DNA of 64,000 bases from Chrysomallon squamiferum. Its lineage: Eukaryota > Mollusca > Gastropoda > Neomphalida > Peltospiridae. The position numbers and the translations under genes are program-made. Where the stretch lies: NCBI GenBank assembly GCA_012295275.1, contig CM022671.1, forward strand, positions 14,701,956 to 14,765,955, given 5' to 3'. The stretch's first letter is position 1. The number at the start of each line of letters is the position of its first letter. This document shows positions 43,455 to 57,953 of the stretch, one piece after another. The notes beneath the pieces were generated by a model, which was given only the letters and a program-made list of their open reading frames with translations, was not told the origin of the DNA and made no database searches.

Positions 43455-46400
43455 TTAAGTCTGTGGTCCACTTTCATCCAGAGTCTGAAACAACAAACAG
43501 CAGTTTTATAATACAGAAATTAATTAAAACATGGCAAGCTGAAAGTTTTCTCTTAGTTGATGCTTTTTTTCATGATTTCCTTTTCATTGAAGTTATTCTC
43601 ATAATAATTACATCACATGCAAAAGATGAGTTCACCTACCTTAATAATGAGTTAAAAAATAGAAATTAAAAATTAAAATAAAAATAAAGACTGATATTAG
43701 CAACATCTCCATGACATGATTAAAACTATTTTTCCTTTTGTTTTTGCTTTGAGTATTTTAAAAATCTGAAATGCTGTTAATATTATTATGACCATGTCTG
43801 TGTAAAATTTAGATGGTAATTTAACTTTTGCCCGGGTGATTATTTAAAAAAAAAAATCTTAACAGATTCTGTAAGGCAGTTCTAAATTAAATGTTTTTCA
43901 TTCACATTAGTCAATAAAAAAAAACATTTCAACAGCATCAATAACAATAATTTTAAACATGCCAATAGCATTAAAATTCAACATTTAAAAAAATAAATGT
44001 ATTTTTTATTACCTAGAACTGTCCTGTCTGAGTAGATATAATGTAAATAAAAATATATATATTTTTTTATCATCTCTCTGTTGTAATAACATACCATTTT
44101 GTATTTTCATATACTGAACACGTATATTTACAGTATTTAACAGACTTTTAAAACATTTATATCAAGGATATTTATATCTGATGTTCACGGTTTGAGTAAG
44201 GAATGAAGCATGAATAATAGATGAGCATGGACACTGGCTGTGCAGAGGTAGAAGAGCGAACATTTGTAGATATTTTCACAAATGTAAACTGGTTTTTGAA
44301 ATTTATCCCCATCTCCTCAGATCACTTTGACAGTGATACCTGAATTAATGCTAAAATATACAGGATGTAATAATAACCTGTATTAATAATTAAATTGATA
44401 GTATATGGAATAATAATTAAGAACATAAATTGCTGGATAAATAAACCAGTTTTGCTAGGACTGCAAATGTAAACCAACCATCGAAGTTTAAAAAAAAAAA
44501 AAATTTTATTCAAAATTCTTTCCTCAGATTATCAATTATCTACAGAGTTCATTTCATTTTGAAAATGTTTTTAAAAACTTTAAATATCTATGAATACATC
44601 AAATTAAATATAACTAGTTTATAATCATGCTGCCAACAGTTGGGTTTCAAAATGGTTGTGGATTCTGGATAATCAAAACACAAAGACTTTTATAAACATG
44701 CATGTCTGTTACATTAATATTAGACAAAACAGAAATAACTAATCCTGTAATTCAGAATAATTAGCTTTGGTGAATGAATTAATGTAATAATGAATTATAG
44801 TCTGAAATGTTTTTATTTTGCAAATAATGAGAGTCAGAATAAATGAAATCATGAAATTTGACAGTTAAACAAAATCACAACAATAATGTATGTTAACCAA
44901 CATAATTAATTTGTTGTGTAATGTAACTTACACATAAATAAAATTAATAAAAATGACCATAAAATTACACCATTTACAATAACAAAATTAAAAATAAAGA
45001 TTTCCTCAGTTTATATATAATGATTTTATCATCTATATATCTGTGAATATATTTGTTATTAAATGAATAATCTATTTTAGCTCAGTTCTGAAAATCAAGA
45101 CAACTGTTACATACAAACTGTCTATGTATTTTTACTATTATTTTACTGCTAGTGTTCATCATTAGCTAGCACTGATTGATAAAACAAATAAAATAATAAC
45201 TTTAAAGCATGCAGAATACATATTTGTTAAATTAACAATTTAAAGATTTATTATTTTTATTTGTTATGATAAAGAATAAATTAGTTATCTAAATGATATT
45301 TACTCTTATTCATTATCTATAACATTTTTTGTTATAAAACAACAAAGAACAACACCCAAAAATATATTTCACCAGTACTTTAAAAGACAGACTGAAAGAA
45401 CACCCTTCAAAACAGTGCACTTACATACAGGAGGACATTTACACATACCAAAGCTAACAAACTACTTGTTCTCTCAAGTGTGTTTTGTACACAAACACTC
45501 ACATCTTCATGGATGTTCAAATTATATTCTACACTTTCAGTTTTATTTCTACAATCAACACAAATTGTCATGTTCACAAATAAATGTATTCTACAATTTA
45601 TTGTTTCACATACATTTTAATTACAAAAGCCAAATTTAATACTTTTAATGGTTATTTGCATATTTGCACAGACACAGAAACGTTTGATTCCAGCAGATGA
45701 AAACAAAAAGTTAATTTATTTATGACAGAAATTCTAATTGAAATGTTTAACTTTGAAGAACAAGTAATTTATTTCTCTTGGCCTTTTTGCAAGCAACAAA
45801 CAAACCTTCTGTTAAAAGAAACCAATTAGTTAGTTGTTAGTCATGGAGCCATACTGCGTACTGCCAGTCAATTCATTGGTAGATTTAAGATGCTCCTCCT
45901 TAATGCAGAAGAAGTAAATTGATTTTTTTAAATATATTTTATTTACTGCAAGAGATTAAACTATAATTTTCTAGTTTGTACATGTTGTGAAAATGTAATT
46001 TGAACAGTATTAACATGTTTAACAACAGGATTGGATAAAGGAATGAAATTCAAGGTTATTTTTTTGTTTATGGCTGATTTGTTTCTTTAGTTTCAGTGTT
46101 TTTCCTTTGAAGAATTATGTTTTAAATTTTGTTGGTATCCTATAAATACAAATTAAGTGTTAACATTATTAATAATTAGTGTTAGATACAAATACATTAT
46201 CATTTAGTGGAATTATCTTTTAAACAACTGATAAAATAAAATTTATTTCTAAGTATTCTCAAGAATATATTAGCCATAAGAAAACAGTGAATTTAAATTT
46301 TTTTATTTTTTTTTTTTTTTGTTCATTTATTTTACTAAGCTAAATTCTGATTGTTAAACAATTTCAAAATCAAAATTCATCTTTATAAAAAAGAGAGTTA

Positions 46401-46949
46401 TTATTCTACTTTTATAATCTAAATTAGTTGAATAATGACTATTCATTTTACTTAATTTTTTAACAGTTTTATTTTTATATATATTATACTTTTTTTTATG
46501 ATCATAGTATTTGACGGTAAATCTAAAATTCAGTGTTAAAGGATTACATTTCTTAATAAGCAGAAAAGGGTATTTTATAGAATAAAAACAATAACCTGCA
46601 GTTTTGATAAGTCATTTGGAAATATCCCAATGTGACAAGTCCTGACAAAAACCTCTAAGCAAAGAATTACAGCCCACCTTTCTGAGTATTTCAGCCAATA
46701 CTTTCACAAACATTTAGAACATCAACATTCTCACAGAAATGCTGTTAGTTTGATGACAAAATTACATATGTCAACATCATATATCTTACTGATGGTTACT
46801 GCTGATTTAAACCCTGCACTTGTCAGAGATGTCAAAACACTACTATAATCAATAAAGTGCATTATGTGTGGCAAAATAAATTTCTAAATCTGCTAAATCA
46901 GTGAAAAACAGTAATTGTTGTAGACATGGAATAATATTCAGTGTGCATA

Positions 46950-46981
<32 letters not shown>

Positions 46982-49900
46982 GCACACAAGCACACAAACA
47001 AACACACTGGTGGGTTAAAGAAATAACACATTTAAGACTGATCATTTGACAATAGTTTACACATTTAAAAATTTAATAAATTATTTTTGAATAAGATGTA
47101 TGCATATTTTTTTATATTCACTGGTTATATTTGATTGCATCAGTTTTCTGTCTTCTTAATAAAGTGTCAAAACTAATCAAAAACATGTCAGTGAAGAATA
47201 AAAGACATCTAGAAGGTGAATATTTTAAAATGGTACCTGATACGCATCATCCCCTTTCACAGTGAGATATTTCTTATCGCGGAAATAGGTTCTGGCTTTC
47301 AGAATGTACAGTACAAATATATCACAAATAATAGTGGCCTAAAAAAAGAGAAAGAACTAATTTCATCTGTTGAAATGAAGATGTAACTACACAAAATAAA
47401 TATGTATATATTTTTTAATACGCTTATATATTATGTTTTAATTATTGTTATTTGAGCTTAAAAAAATATATAGTTTATTTCATATAGTTAATGTTTCAAA
47501 AGAATACCAACTTATTTATTACAACTGTTATATACTCCAGTAAATGAAAGTAAAAATAGAATTTATTTCAAGAGTAAACAAAAAAAGGGGGACATGCATA
47601 TTTCTTTTACAAATATTTTTGTTTGAATTTTTTAAGAAATTCATTAATTTTTTAAGAAATTCATTACTGGCAATGGAAAGCAATGCTAAACAATATTCTA
47701 TGTTTAGTATAACTGTTACTAGTACTTCCTATCTTTATTATCAGTGTTACTAGTATTTGTTATGTTTAGTGTAAATGTCACTAGTACTTACAATGGAGAG
47801 CAATGCTAAACCGCTTCCTATATTTAGCATAAGTGGAACTGGATCAAACTTGCCAGCACGTCCTTGCACAGTGACAATAAAACGAATCCCATACGCCTTT
47901 ATCAGAGTTCTTTTAAACTTTCCATTGTCCTTATAATGATATGCATATCTTTAAAAATAAATAGAAAAAATCCCAGATAACAAATAAGAACTAAGAAATT
48001 AGTGTAAAATTAAACTGAACATTCAATTTTATTTTCTGAACCACACACACACACCCACACACACACACACAGACACACACATACGCACACATACATATAT
48101 ATACATACATACATGTTCCTGTCAACAAGATTAGAATCAGTTCCTCATTTATGGAGTGAATTCTTGTCACTGCTAAATAAACTACTTGTCTGAGATAATT
48201 AATAATTACTGATGTACACAGTTTAACACTGCATGTTAACTATCTGCTCACCTGAAATTAAAGCCTTTAGACACTTTGTAATCATTACTGTCTAAACGTC
48301 TGAACTCGTAGGAAGGCACACAGTTTTCAACATCATAATCAAGATTACAGTCCCAGTGTATTAGTATCTGCACAACTGCACCCTAAAAATAAATAAATAA
48401 ACAAATGGAGAGTCCTCAAACAGTAATTTATTAAAAACATTAATAATCTGTTAAAAAAAGGTATTCACACTCCTATTAACATAATCAACATTAAAAACAA
48501 AGAACGATATTGTTAACGTTTAGTAATAGCACAGAAATACATTTCACTTTTCATTTCTCAAAACCAGAAAATAGGTAAAAAAAAAAAAAAAAAAAATAAT
48601 GGTGAGTAATTTGAGATGTATTGGACAGGTGGTATTTGTTTCCGAAACTGAAAAGTATTTTGCTGAGGAATGTCTAAATATACATTTTGTGAATTAAGGC
48701 CAGTATTATATCTGTATATCTATCTGTATATGTATATAAAAAATTACATACACAGATATATACACACATGCACAACACACGATGAACAGCACTTTGGTTA
48801 AAGCAAGGAAAATATTAATTATATGTCATATGTTAAGAATATTACTAAAATTAATTAATTACTGCCACTTTCAAAGTGAACATCGTCTACAGTTATCACT
48901 AAATCAGAGAATCACAGTCATTAACAATGCAATAATATGAAAACTGTGGCAGGCAATCTAAAATTTAAAACTAGGTTAGATAAATAAATAGGTAAAATGA
49001 TGATTAATTTCTGGTAATATATTAGTCAATTACATATAAAAAACTTGAAATTTGTTTTTGAAAATTATGACAAACAAAATGTTTCTAGATTAGAGAAAGA
49101 ACATGATTAATTTTTTCCTCTTAATCAATATAAATTGCTCATAAGTGATTTTTGGAATAAAGTATATATTTATATCAGCTATATAAAACAGATGGTACAC
49201 TATAATCACATATTTACACATGCAATTTACAAAATTGAGAAAAACAACAACAAAATTAAATTATTATAGATTTTATATTGCTGGGGTTTTTTTAAATATG
49301 AAAGAACAATGAATTAATCTATGCCAAAATAAATGTTGCTTTAATGAAATCAAAGACTGATAACGTTTTTGCTGTAAATTAACTAAAATACCTGTTTAGA
49401 ATTTTATTACTGATTTGTGCAGACATGAAAAGATCTTTATTAGTCATTACATATAACTGATAGCTGATGATATATGTATGTATAAGTTATATATGTATAT
49501 ACACACAAATACACACACACACGTCTGTGTGTATGTATGTGTGCGTTCATAAGTATAATCAATATAATAATATGCAATAATCAGTATAAAACAAATCTAC
49601 TTCAGACAGGAGATTAATTTATTTTTTATATGTTTCAGATAGAAAAATGTGAATTATTTTTTCTTTTTGTCCATGTTATAAATAAACATTTTTAATTGTT
49701 AACATTAACAAAGATTACAACAAATTGTGCTTCAACTGAAAAAGCTTCAAAAGAAAATAGTCAATAAACAAATAAACAAGACTAACATTGATACACAATG
49801 AAATGAAATTTACCGATATTGCCAGACTATCGTAGTTTTGTCCAGCATATTTGGCTATCTCAACAAGTTTGAAAATTGGACAAAATTTATTTAGAGGATC

Positions 49901-50139
49901 AGTAGGAGAATATCTGCAATTGGCCAATTGTTTGTCATCTTTGAAGCCCAAAATGTTCCTCCTGCAAAATTCAATTTGTGGCTTTTAAAGTTTTGTTATT
50001 GCACTACTTTGAATAGTCTGAGTTTCACCTGATCCTTATCTCTTTTAACAGTCTTAAAATGTTTTAAACTACTTTTTTTTTTTTTTTTAAAGCACCATTT
50101 GTTGTATATGGGATAAAGGACATATTTAAATTAAATTTC

Positions 50140-50197
<58 letters not shown>

Positions 50198-50213
50198 TAA
50201 TAGTTCTACAGTT

Positions 50214-50267
<54 letters not shown>

Positions 50268-53200
50268 TCTTTTTAAGTTTTGTCTTAATGCTTAAAGTTA
50301 TTTTTTGAGTTCTTTTGTTTCTGAAATATAGAATTTTATTCAGTTATTTAAATTAGTATCTTATTAAGAAAATTTTGTAACATTAAACTCATATCTAATC
50401 TCACATATTTAATTTTTTGTATGATATTTAACATGTAAATCAAATTTACTTTATTCACAGATTTTTTAATAGAGCATGAAGGACTTAGTACATATTTTTT
50501 AAAATTCAATAAATTAAAACTGTTTTTTTAAAAATCAGTATAAATTAAAACTTAAATCCAGTAAAGGAACATGAATATGTCTGCAAAATTTATTGAAAAA
50601 CTGATTAACTCATTAACTGTGCAGTGCATTGACAAGAATCAAGTGAAATTCAGATCTGGTTGTTAGTATAAAACTAAACATATACAAGTACACAGACCAA
50701 CAACTGTCCATATGAACTCTTAGGTGTTTGCACCATTAAAATGATCCATTTCTCAAAATGGTTATCTTTATTAAGATACCCTCAATAACATTCCAAAACC
50801 AGTTTTAATGTTTATAATTACACAACTCTTTATTTTTATTTTATTTTTTGGATAAATAAAAAAGAATTTCTTGAACATCACTTTGACTCATGGAACTATT
50901 TCCATGATCATTGGCCAAACAACATTTTACTAGAGAAAAATAGATGTAATTAATCACTGAATCTTTAATGGTGCTTTAATGGTTCAATGGACAAATTTTG
51001 ACCCTCTTTTGAAAACTGTGTTTGTTTATTACTATAACCTTTTGAACAAGAAAACGTGAGCAGTGCTGTTATGGGACTAGCATTATACTGATTAGCAGAT
51101 GATACCTGTCGAGCAATTTCAGTGAAGTCCCCAGCTACGGCATCAATGATTTGCTTAATGCGAAATATGGGGCAGTACTGATTGTCTTCACTTTTAGGAT
51201 CAAAATTACAGTTCTTCAGATAGGTGTCATTCATGAATTCCAAAAGATTCCTCCTGTTTCAAAATCATGCATGCATGTAGTGACTCTTCTTCTCAAATCA
51301 AATATTTGTTTAATATATTATCTCAAAAGATTAATGTACATTTCATATTATTTCAGGATATATAAAGTCTAAAATTAATTTTCATTGGGTTAATGATACA
51401 TTTACATTTATAGTTCAGTACAGTAAAGTGTACAGTATAAATTACTTTAAAAACATTCAGTTACAGGCTTTAATAAAACAAAATTCAGAGAAAATTAATT
51501 ATTAAATTGAGTGGATGGAAAAGTCAGTTCAGAAAGTTTTATTCTTTATCCAAAATATATAATCAGATAATGAAATAAGTTATAGGATGTAATGCAATCT
51601 AGAAAGTTTCAGTTTATTTGTAGACTAGATAATGTGATTATTAAGTTTGTTATAGTGGGGAAGTCAGAGCAAAACAATCAGATTTACCAGATGACAGTTG
51701 AAAGACAAATAATGAATCAATATATCAGTATATTTTTAAATTAAGCAACTGAACTTTTATCATGTAAATAAATTCTTATATTATTAATTTAATATATTAA
51801 TCAATTTTTCTAGACAATAATAATAATTAAAAACAACCAACATATTCCTCTTTTTTTTCTTATTAATCTTTTTTTTTTTTTTTTTTTTGTGGTTGTATTG
51901 TTGTTTTGGAGCTTTTTCCTGTTTTATTTTAAATAAAAATTGACAATGTTATCAAAGTGTCTTCTTTAGTCCAAAAATTATTACATTTTTAACTTTTTCC
52001 ATGAACAAAGTCAATAATAAATATTACAAAAATAGTAAGTATTGTTCTAGCCTGGCAAATCTTGCTCTGTAAATAATTCTTCTTATTCTGCCTTTGTGTT
52101 AGGCTTTTCATGAATAATTTGTTACAATAAACTGATTGTGCTGTGGCACCTACTTCAGCAATCACTGCTCATAATTTAAAGGATTCTCAATTCAGCTGTA
52201 AATTATGCTGAGATGTAATTTTGTGAAGAAACTAAATAATCACATTCTGTGTGAAGTGTCTTGTTTTTCACACTGACAGACACACAACCAATCAGTCAGA
52301 TTCAGAAATGTCTTCAAAAAATGAATCAATCTAAAAATATTAACACTGAAGAGAAAATTATTTGTCATCTCATGGAATACTTTACTAAATCATGGCTATC
52401 TAATTTGAATTTGGGTCAGCCCATTTTGTACAATTTTTCTCCACACCCACATAGATAAACATGAGAAAAACAATTAAATGTGGATGTAACATTTTATATG
52501 TCATTAATCATATTACATTACACTGTCTCACAATCAGCAACTTACCTTTTCACTCCAAATTTTGGAAATTCTATATTATTTTTAATGAAAACAGTAAAAT
52601 TCTTTGATGCAATGAGAGCAGGCACACTGGGTCTAGAACAAAAAAGAAATTGTTTAGCAATTTACATTGTACATAGTAATATGATAAAGAGTATTAGTTA
52701 TATTAAGTCACAACATTCAGTTCAGTGACATCATTATATTACTACTAAATACAAAAGGCCAAAATATATTTTTATTAAACATGTAAATTTATACATTAAC
52801 AAACTGATAAAATAATTATGAATATCCAAGATAACAATATGGTGTATGTGTGTGTGTTCTATGCATGTATGTGTGTTGTGGTTATATTTTGTTTGTGTGT
52901 GATATTGTGTATCTGTGTGTGTATATGTGTTTCTGAGTATGTTTTTGTATCTTGAATGTGGCTGTGCAAATGTGTACGTGTGTTTTTGTATGGAATGGAA
53001 ACTTACTTTTCATCCACCTCTACTGGGCACCAGGCGTGAATAGCACAGACTTTAATACCTGTTTTTCGAGTCGAAGGTATACAGCTGCCGTTCATTATAC
53101 CTGGCAACACAATCATTGTAATTACTTTTACTTTTGTTTTGTTACAGACGAGAAAAACTGAAATTGTTTTTGTAAATCCTACAAAGAGTTAAATACCAGT

Positions 53201-53900
53201 CAATAAGAAGTATTATTAAAATGAACGATTATTTTTGAATATGTTTCAAAATTTTATTCAATTTTTATTCAAATTATATTAAAAATGTTTCAAATTATTA
53301 CTGAATGATTCATGTTATTGCTGAATGTTTTCAAATTATTACTGAAGATGATTGAAATATTTATCATAAATGTTTAAAATTATTAATGAATGTGTTTCAA
53401 ATTATTATCGAATGCTTCAAATTATTAATGAAAATATTCCAAAGTAATAATGAATGTTTCCAAATTTTACTGTATGTTCATACTATTGCTGAATATGTAT
53501 TGAATTATTAACAAATATTTTTCAAATTATTAATGAATAATTTACCTATTAATGCCAAATATGTTTTAAATTATTAACAAATATGTTTCAAATTACTACT
53601 GAAAATAATTCAGATCAGATTACAGCATTAATCTAGGCAGATATGTGAAGTAACAACTTACCATTTCCCCCAGGTAAACTAAGTCCTTCTGTACAGTTAC
53701 TGTCATTTTTACACACAGCACCAGTCACAGTGAAGTCCTGTTTGACAAACATCTCACTTTAATAAACATATTTAATGGCGAAATATCCACTGTTTTCTTA
53801 TCAGATGTTTATTTTTGCCAAAGATTTTATAGGAGTGATTAGATGTACGTTTATAGAAACAATATAAAAGACAAATTTTATGTCATAGTATGAATGCATA

Positions 53901-53953
<53 letters not shown>

Positions 53954-56900
53954 ATATATGTATGTATTTGTGTGTACGTGTGTGTGTTCTGTGAGTGTTA
54001 TTATGTATATGGAAATGTGTACATCATCACATGTAGTATAAGACAGCATTTCATTGTATAAATATATGTGTTCACTATTTAATTAATGGGTTTAATTATT
54101 TATTTTATTGTTATTATTATAACTGTTTACATACTGCATGAAATTAAGTTCATTCATTAATTGTTTTACAAGATAAAATAGTAACACAGTTTTTAATTTA
54201 GCAGTGTTAAATGTAGCAAGTTTACCTCATCACAAGTACTCTGGACTTGGTCTGGTGTGATTATCATATTTGTCATGACGAAAAAAGCATTGTTTTCCTA
54301 AAACACAAAACAATTATTTATTCGGGATTTATTTAGACTATCTTCCATTATTATCAATAAACAAGGTTTTTAAATAAAGTATAATTATGTTTTCATGTCA
54401 CTTGTATGACAACATTATCAGTCTTACAAAAAAGTCATTCACAATACTTAAATCATTTTTTTATACTTACAAATTATGTTTTGTTCGTTCCAGAACGCTG
54501 TTCGTAAACCGAAGCGATGTCAGACACACGAACTTTTATTTTTTGCAATTATTTCTTTCATAACCTTTACTGTGATACGTTTATACTTTCCACCAGCATT
54601 ATCGCTTTCACTTTTTGTTTTCTTGGGCGCCATATTGGATAGGTTATAATAAAAAATATATACACATAAAAGCAGCAACCCTTTAAAATATACAAGTGCA
54701 CAATCTCAAAACCAAAACTGTTGAGCTGCAACTGCGATCGAAGACAAAATGCCCTAATTCATGATATATATTTGCAATAGGACATGCCTATAATCCTTAC
54801 TTTGACCTCGGTTTTGACATAAGCATCTATTTTTATCTTTACTGGATGTTGACGTCAAAACCGACGTCAAAGGAAAGCGTGTCGTGGCGCGTCGCTGTAG
54901 TTCGTAACTGGGGACATTATTCGTAAACCGAGACAAAAATTGCCCAAGATCACGGTTCCTAATCCGATTTGTTCGTACTTCGAGGCGTTAGTAACCCGAG
55001 GTTTCACTGTAGACACACACACATAAAATTTAAATTTATCATGATGAGTACCACCATTATTTATGATAACATGACGTTCAAGATGAATGAAACTGCTTTA
55101 AAAAATTTTCTAGTGTTGTCAGTAAAATTACAACTATCTCTCTGCACCGTCTAAATAATGAAGTAACGACTCCAGTTGTGATATCATAACCAATTTTATT
55201 TTATTTTAAACTGTCATACTTTGTTGTGTGAAACTGACTCATCTAAAAGATCAAAACAATAATTTGAAAGTAAAACAAATTTTATTTTACCATTTAGTTT
55301 GTACTGCTGCCGGTACACTTTAACTAGTATTTTTCAATTAATTTTACTTTAGTTAATAATGACTTTGAATATGCACATATTTGAGTGAAAAGAATCTTTC
55401 AAGGCAATTCTGAGTGGATTTATAAAATGTGGAATTTTTTATGTAATGGGTAATAGTAAGAACTGTGTTAGTAAAATTTTAAAATGATGATGTGTTTAAC
55501 AAAAACAATGAAATGCTGAAGATTTAATTATGAAAAATAAAAAGTTATTAAATATAATTAATTTTAAACAAGAAATATATCACAAACACTCAATCACTGA
55601 ATCAGTCCACATTAAGTAACAAATCCATTGTTTTTTGCTGTGTTTGATTTTTGTTTAACTGCATGTTCAGCAGGAAACACTCCTTTAAGACATTCATGAC
55701 CAGAGCCAAAGAGTTTCCTCTGTCAGAGACATCTCTTGTTTTATACAGAAGAAAGATAGGAATAAAATTTACTTTTATTGTTTTCAGTCTTTGAAGAGAA
55801 TTGTGAGGCATGTTTGTAAGTGAACTAGAGCTTTTAAATCAAATTCATAATTTAATACAAATCTCAACCTATCTGAACTGAAATTACAACACAAAGAAAA
55901 AAATTTCAATAACTAATTAAATATCAATTCTGGCAACTGATCTTTTCATTATTCATTGTCAAGTTGAAGACACATAACCAGGCCACAGTGATATGAAGAG
56001 TAATCAGTGACACCCTACTGACTGATATCAGAGTTTAAGATTTAAACTAAAGAGACATGGTATGATTAAACTGTTTGTTTAGTGTTCAGCTTAGAAGGAT
56101 TTCTAATTTTGAGTGTTGACCTTTGATTCCTCAGAACTGATAAACCAAAGATTTTTTTCTTTAATTATCTCATAATAACTCTCTTATTAACTCAGATGAA
56201 ACTAAAATTTACTGACTGCTAATATAAAACTAATAATATAAAAACAACAACATGGATATCACAAAGAAACTACAGCTCCAGTTGCTGTATAAATAAATTA
56301 TTTTGCTAGAAAGGTCCATGTGTCATTTGACTTTGTTTATTGATTGTAAACATTTGTATTGCTTACCTGAGGAGGTATAACATAGTCAGCCACATCCCAA
56401 ACCTGGGATCCAATCTGTGGGAAATGACTAGCATTTGTATAGGCCACACCTTTCACTTTCACAGTGACAGCACTTTGAACAGAGTCAAAGCTCTGGTAAC
56501 CTTTCATCAAAACAATAGCATATCTGAGAAAACAAAATAAAAATAAACACAGTGAATGGGAAAACAAAAAATAATAAAGAGTCATGTATATGAAGATATA
56601 TATATATATATATATATGTTAGGGATCAGGGTCTGAATTTATTTATCAGATTTGTGTTAAAAGGTTTCAGGTGTACAATAAAACTGGAAATCCTTAATTA
56701 AACTCTTTTACATTTACTTCATTTTTAATTACTTAGTTACATTATAAATCATTCTTGACTTCATTTTTTTTTTTTTTTTTTTTTTTTTATACATATATTT
56801 TTTGAGGGGGACACTATGAAGATTTAAAAGATAGGATCACTGCTGCCAGAAAAAAAAAAAAAAAAAAAAAAAAAATTCTCCTCTCTTAGGCTAAATATAT

Positions 56901-57106
56901 AATTTACAAAACAAATAAATAAAATTAATTTTAATTAATGAAAAAGAAGTTAAATTTAAAAAGTATTGTATATATAGTTTATTTTATATTATATGCTTAA
57001 ATATATATGTGTTTATTTTTTATAACCTCTTAAAATGTGAATTTTAATTTATGTGTGTGCATGTATGTATATTATTTTATGGTTCTGTACGTATATTATT
57101 TTATTG

Positions 57107-57139
<33 letters not shown>

Positions 57140-57953
57140 GTATATGGAAGTCATATAGTTTATTTTTATATCTTGTCAACATATAGTTTATTTAAAGAAA
57201 AAAATGTGTACACCAACATATAGTATAAGATGTAGCATTTGACAGCTATATTTGTACAGCTGTTTAACTAACAATAAATTTATTTGAAACAAATGAAATC
57301 ATTATGAAACTTCAAATTTGTTGTTGTTGTAATAGTTTTATTATAATTTTGAAAATGGTGAACATTTTGAACGAACACCGGTGAGTCGATACATGCTGAT
57401 ATCGAGACTATCAGAAGGACACACTGATTCGCCGAAGTGAACTTAGACAATTTTATGTGCTCTATTTTATGTTTGAAGTAGGAACAGAATATAAATTACA
57501 GCAAATTACTGAGTAAAATTTCTGATGACAAACCTCAACTGCAAGATTATCTTAGCTTACAAAAATAATATTCTGCCAATCGAAAGTGAAAGTAACTTTT
57601 CATTCACATAACTGAGGTTTAAAAAAAAATAACTATAGACAAAGAAACCCTTCGAAAAATGGACCCAACAAGTAGTTTATATTGTCACGATTTAAGTATC
57701 CGTATACGGAGTTCGCAATATTTGTACGATTCATCACAAGGAATAAAAACGTAATTCACACTACCGATCACTTCCGCATTCGCACCCTAATCATGTGACA
57801 ACAGCATAACACTTACCCAATCACATATGCAATAACGCACGCTTGAAGAAACCTGTTTATGAATCCAACTTTTTTGCTTTTTATATGAACTATCCTCGGA
57901 GTATCGTACTCAAAAAACACACTGATAGCCGAACGTACTATCTTAGGAGCCAT
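43455..57953 (-). CDS. P2RX: P2X purinoceptor (ATP-gated cation channel), complete gene
   Basis: Exons on the minus strand: 57817-57953, 56367-56523, 54226-54297, 53662-53737, 53007-53100, 52546-52632, then 51106-51253 or 49814-49961, then 48252-48382, 47792-47948, 47237-47338 and 43455-43484. They total 1191 nt, or 396 aa (human P2X4 is 388). P2X receptors are trimeric channels opened by extracellular ATP. Family features seen: N-terminal YDTPR (the conserved T-x-K/R site), the KVKGVAY ATP-binding lysines, WDVADYVIPPQ, CAIHAWCPVE, KNFTVFIKNN, NFR in GFNFRYAYHY, and the RTLIKAYGIRF lysine. Membrane helix 2 is NIGSGLALLSI...ICDIFVLYIL, and YFRDK forms the YxxxK trafficking motif. The last coding exon adds TLDESGPQT. 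Phases match at every join. The closest vertebrate form appears to be P2X4-like; exact orthology is not assigned. Confidence 0.93.
43485..46680. other. P2X last intron, segment absent from copy A
   Basis: Part of a copy-B segment of about 3.6 kb (about 43070-46680) with no counterpart between 32330 and 32345 in copy A. Apart from the last coding exon I see only AT-rich sequence, short tracts such as (ATC)n near 43317-43340, and short chance frames. Confidence 0.5.
46951..47005. repeat. (CA)n microsatellite, copy B
   Basis: Shorter paralogue of the long (CA)n at 32634-32808. Confidence 0.9.
48042..48112. repeat. (CA)n tract beside P2X exon 8
   Basis: An interrupted (CA)n. In copy A the matching (CA)n (about 36103-36135) sits at the point where sequence jumps to the equivalent of 48940, so exon 8 is missing. 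Confidence 0.85.
49814..49961 (-). CDS. P2RX: P2X alternative exon 7b
   Basis: 148 nt, acceptor TTGCAG/GAGGAAC, donor TCG/GTAAAT. It encodes RNILGFKDDKQLANCRYSPT, then KFCPIFKLVEIAKYAG and SLAIS. It is equal in length to exon 7a, with the same entry and exit phases. By hand alignment 16 of 49 residues are identical, including both cysteines and CPIF. It replaces 7a in the same place of the ATP-binding ectodomain. Confidence 0.85.
50139..50265. repeat. (ATT)n followed by poly(T)
   Basis: (ATT)n at about 50142-50198, then a short (TA)n and about 36 T residues, in the intron between exons 7a and 7b. Confidence 0.95.
51106..51253 (-). CDS. P2RX: P2X alternative exon 7a
   Basis: 148 nt, acceptor CAG/GAGGAAT, donor CAG/GTATCA. 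It encodes RNLLEFMNDTYLKNCNFDPK and continues to QYCPIFRIKQIIDAVAG and TEIARQ. It corresponds to the RNIL...C...FCPIF region of vertebrate P2X4 (dorsal fin, with one disulfide). It enters in phase 2 and exits in phase 0, the same as exon 7b. If both 7a and 7b were included, the frame would shift (148 is not a multiple of 3), so only one can be used. Confidence 0.85.
53903..53951. repeat. (TG)n microsatellite
   Basis: About 24 TG units in the intron between P2X exons 4 and 3. Confidence 0.95.
54481..55009. mobile_element. Pogo/Tigger-like MITE, copy B (5' end truncated)
   Basis: The right terminus reads ACCCGAGGTTTCACTG/TA; its reverse complement CAGTGAAACCTCGGGT mirrors the left terminus of the copy-A element. 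The left about 30 bp are missing. Internal sequence is highly similar to 39300-40260 apart from the nested insertion there. It has no coding capacity. Confidence 0.65.
56769..56875. repeat. Poly(T) and poly(A) tracts
   Basis: About 23 T residues at 56767-56789 and about 25 A residues at 56850-56874, about 60 bp apart, in P2X intron 1. They could pair as a hairpin. Confidence 0.85.

Noticed and set aside
43424-43669. Plus-strand 81-codon ORF
   Set aside because: Antisense to the last P2X coding exon, whose minus-strand acceptor, phase and stop fit the P2X gene.
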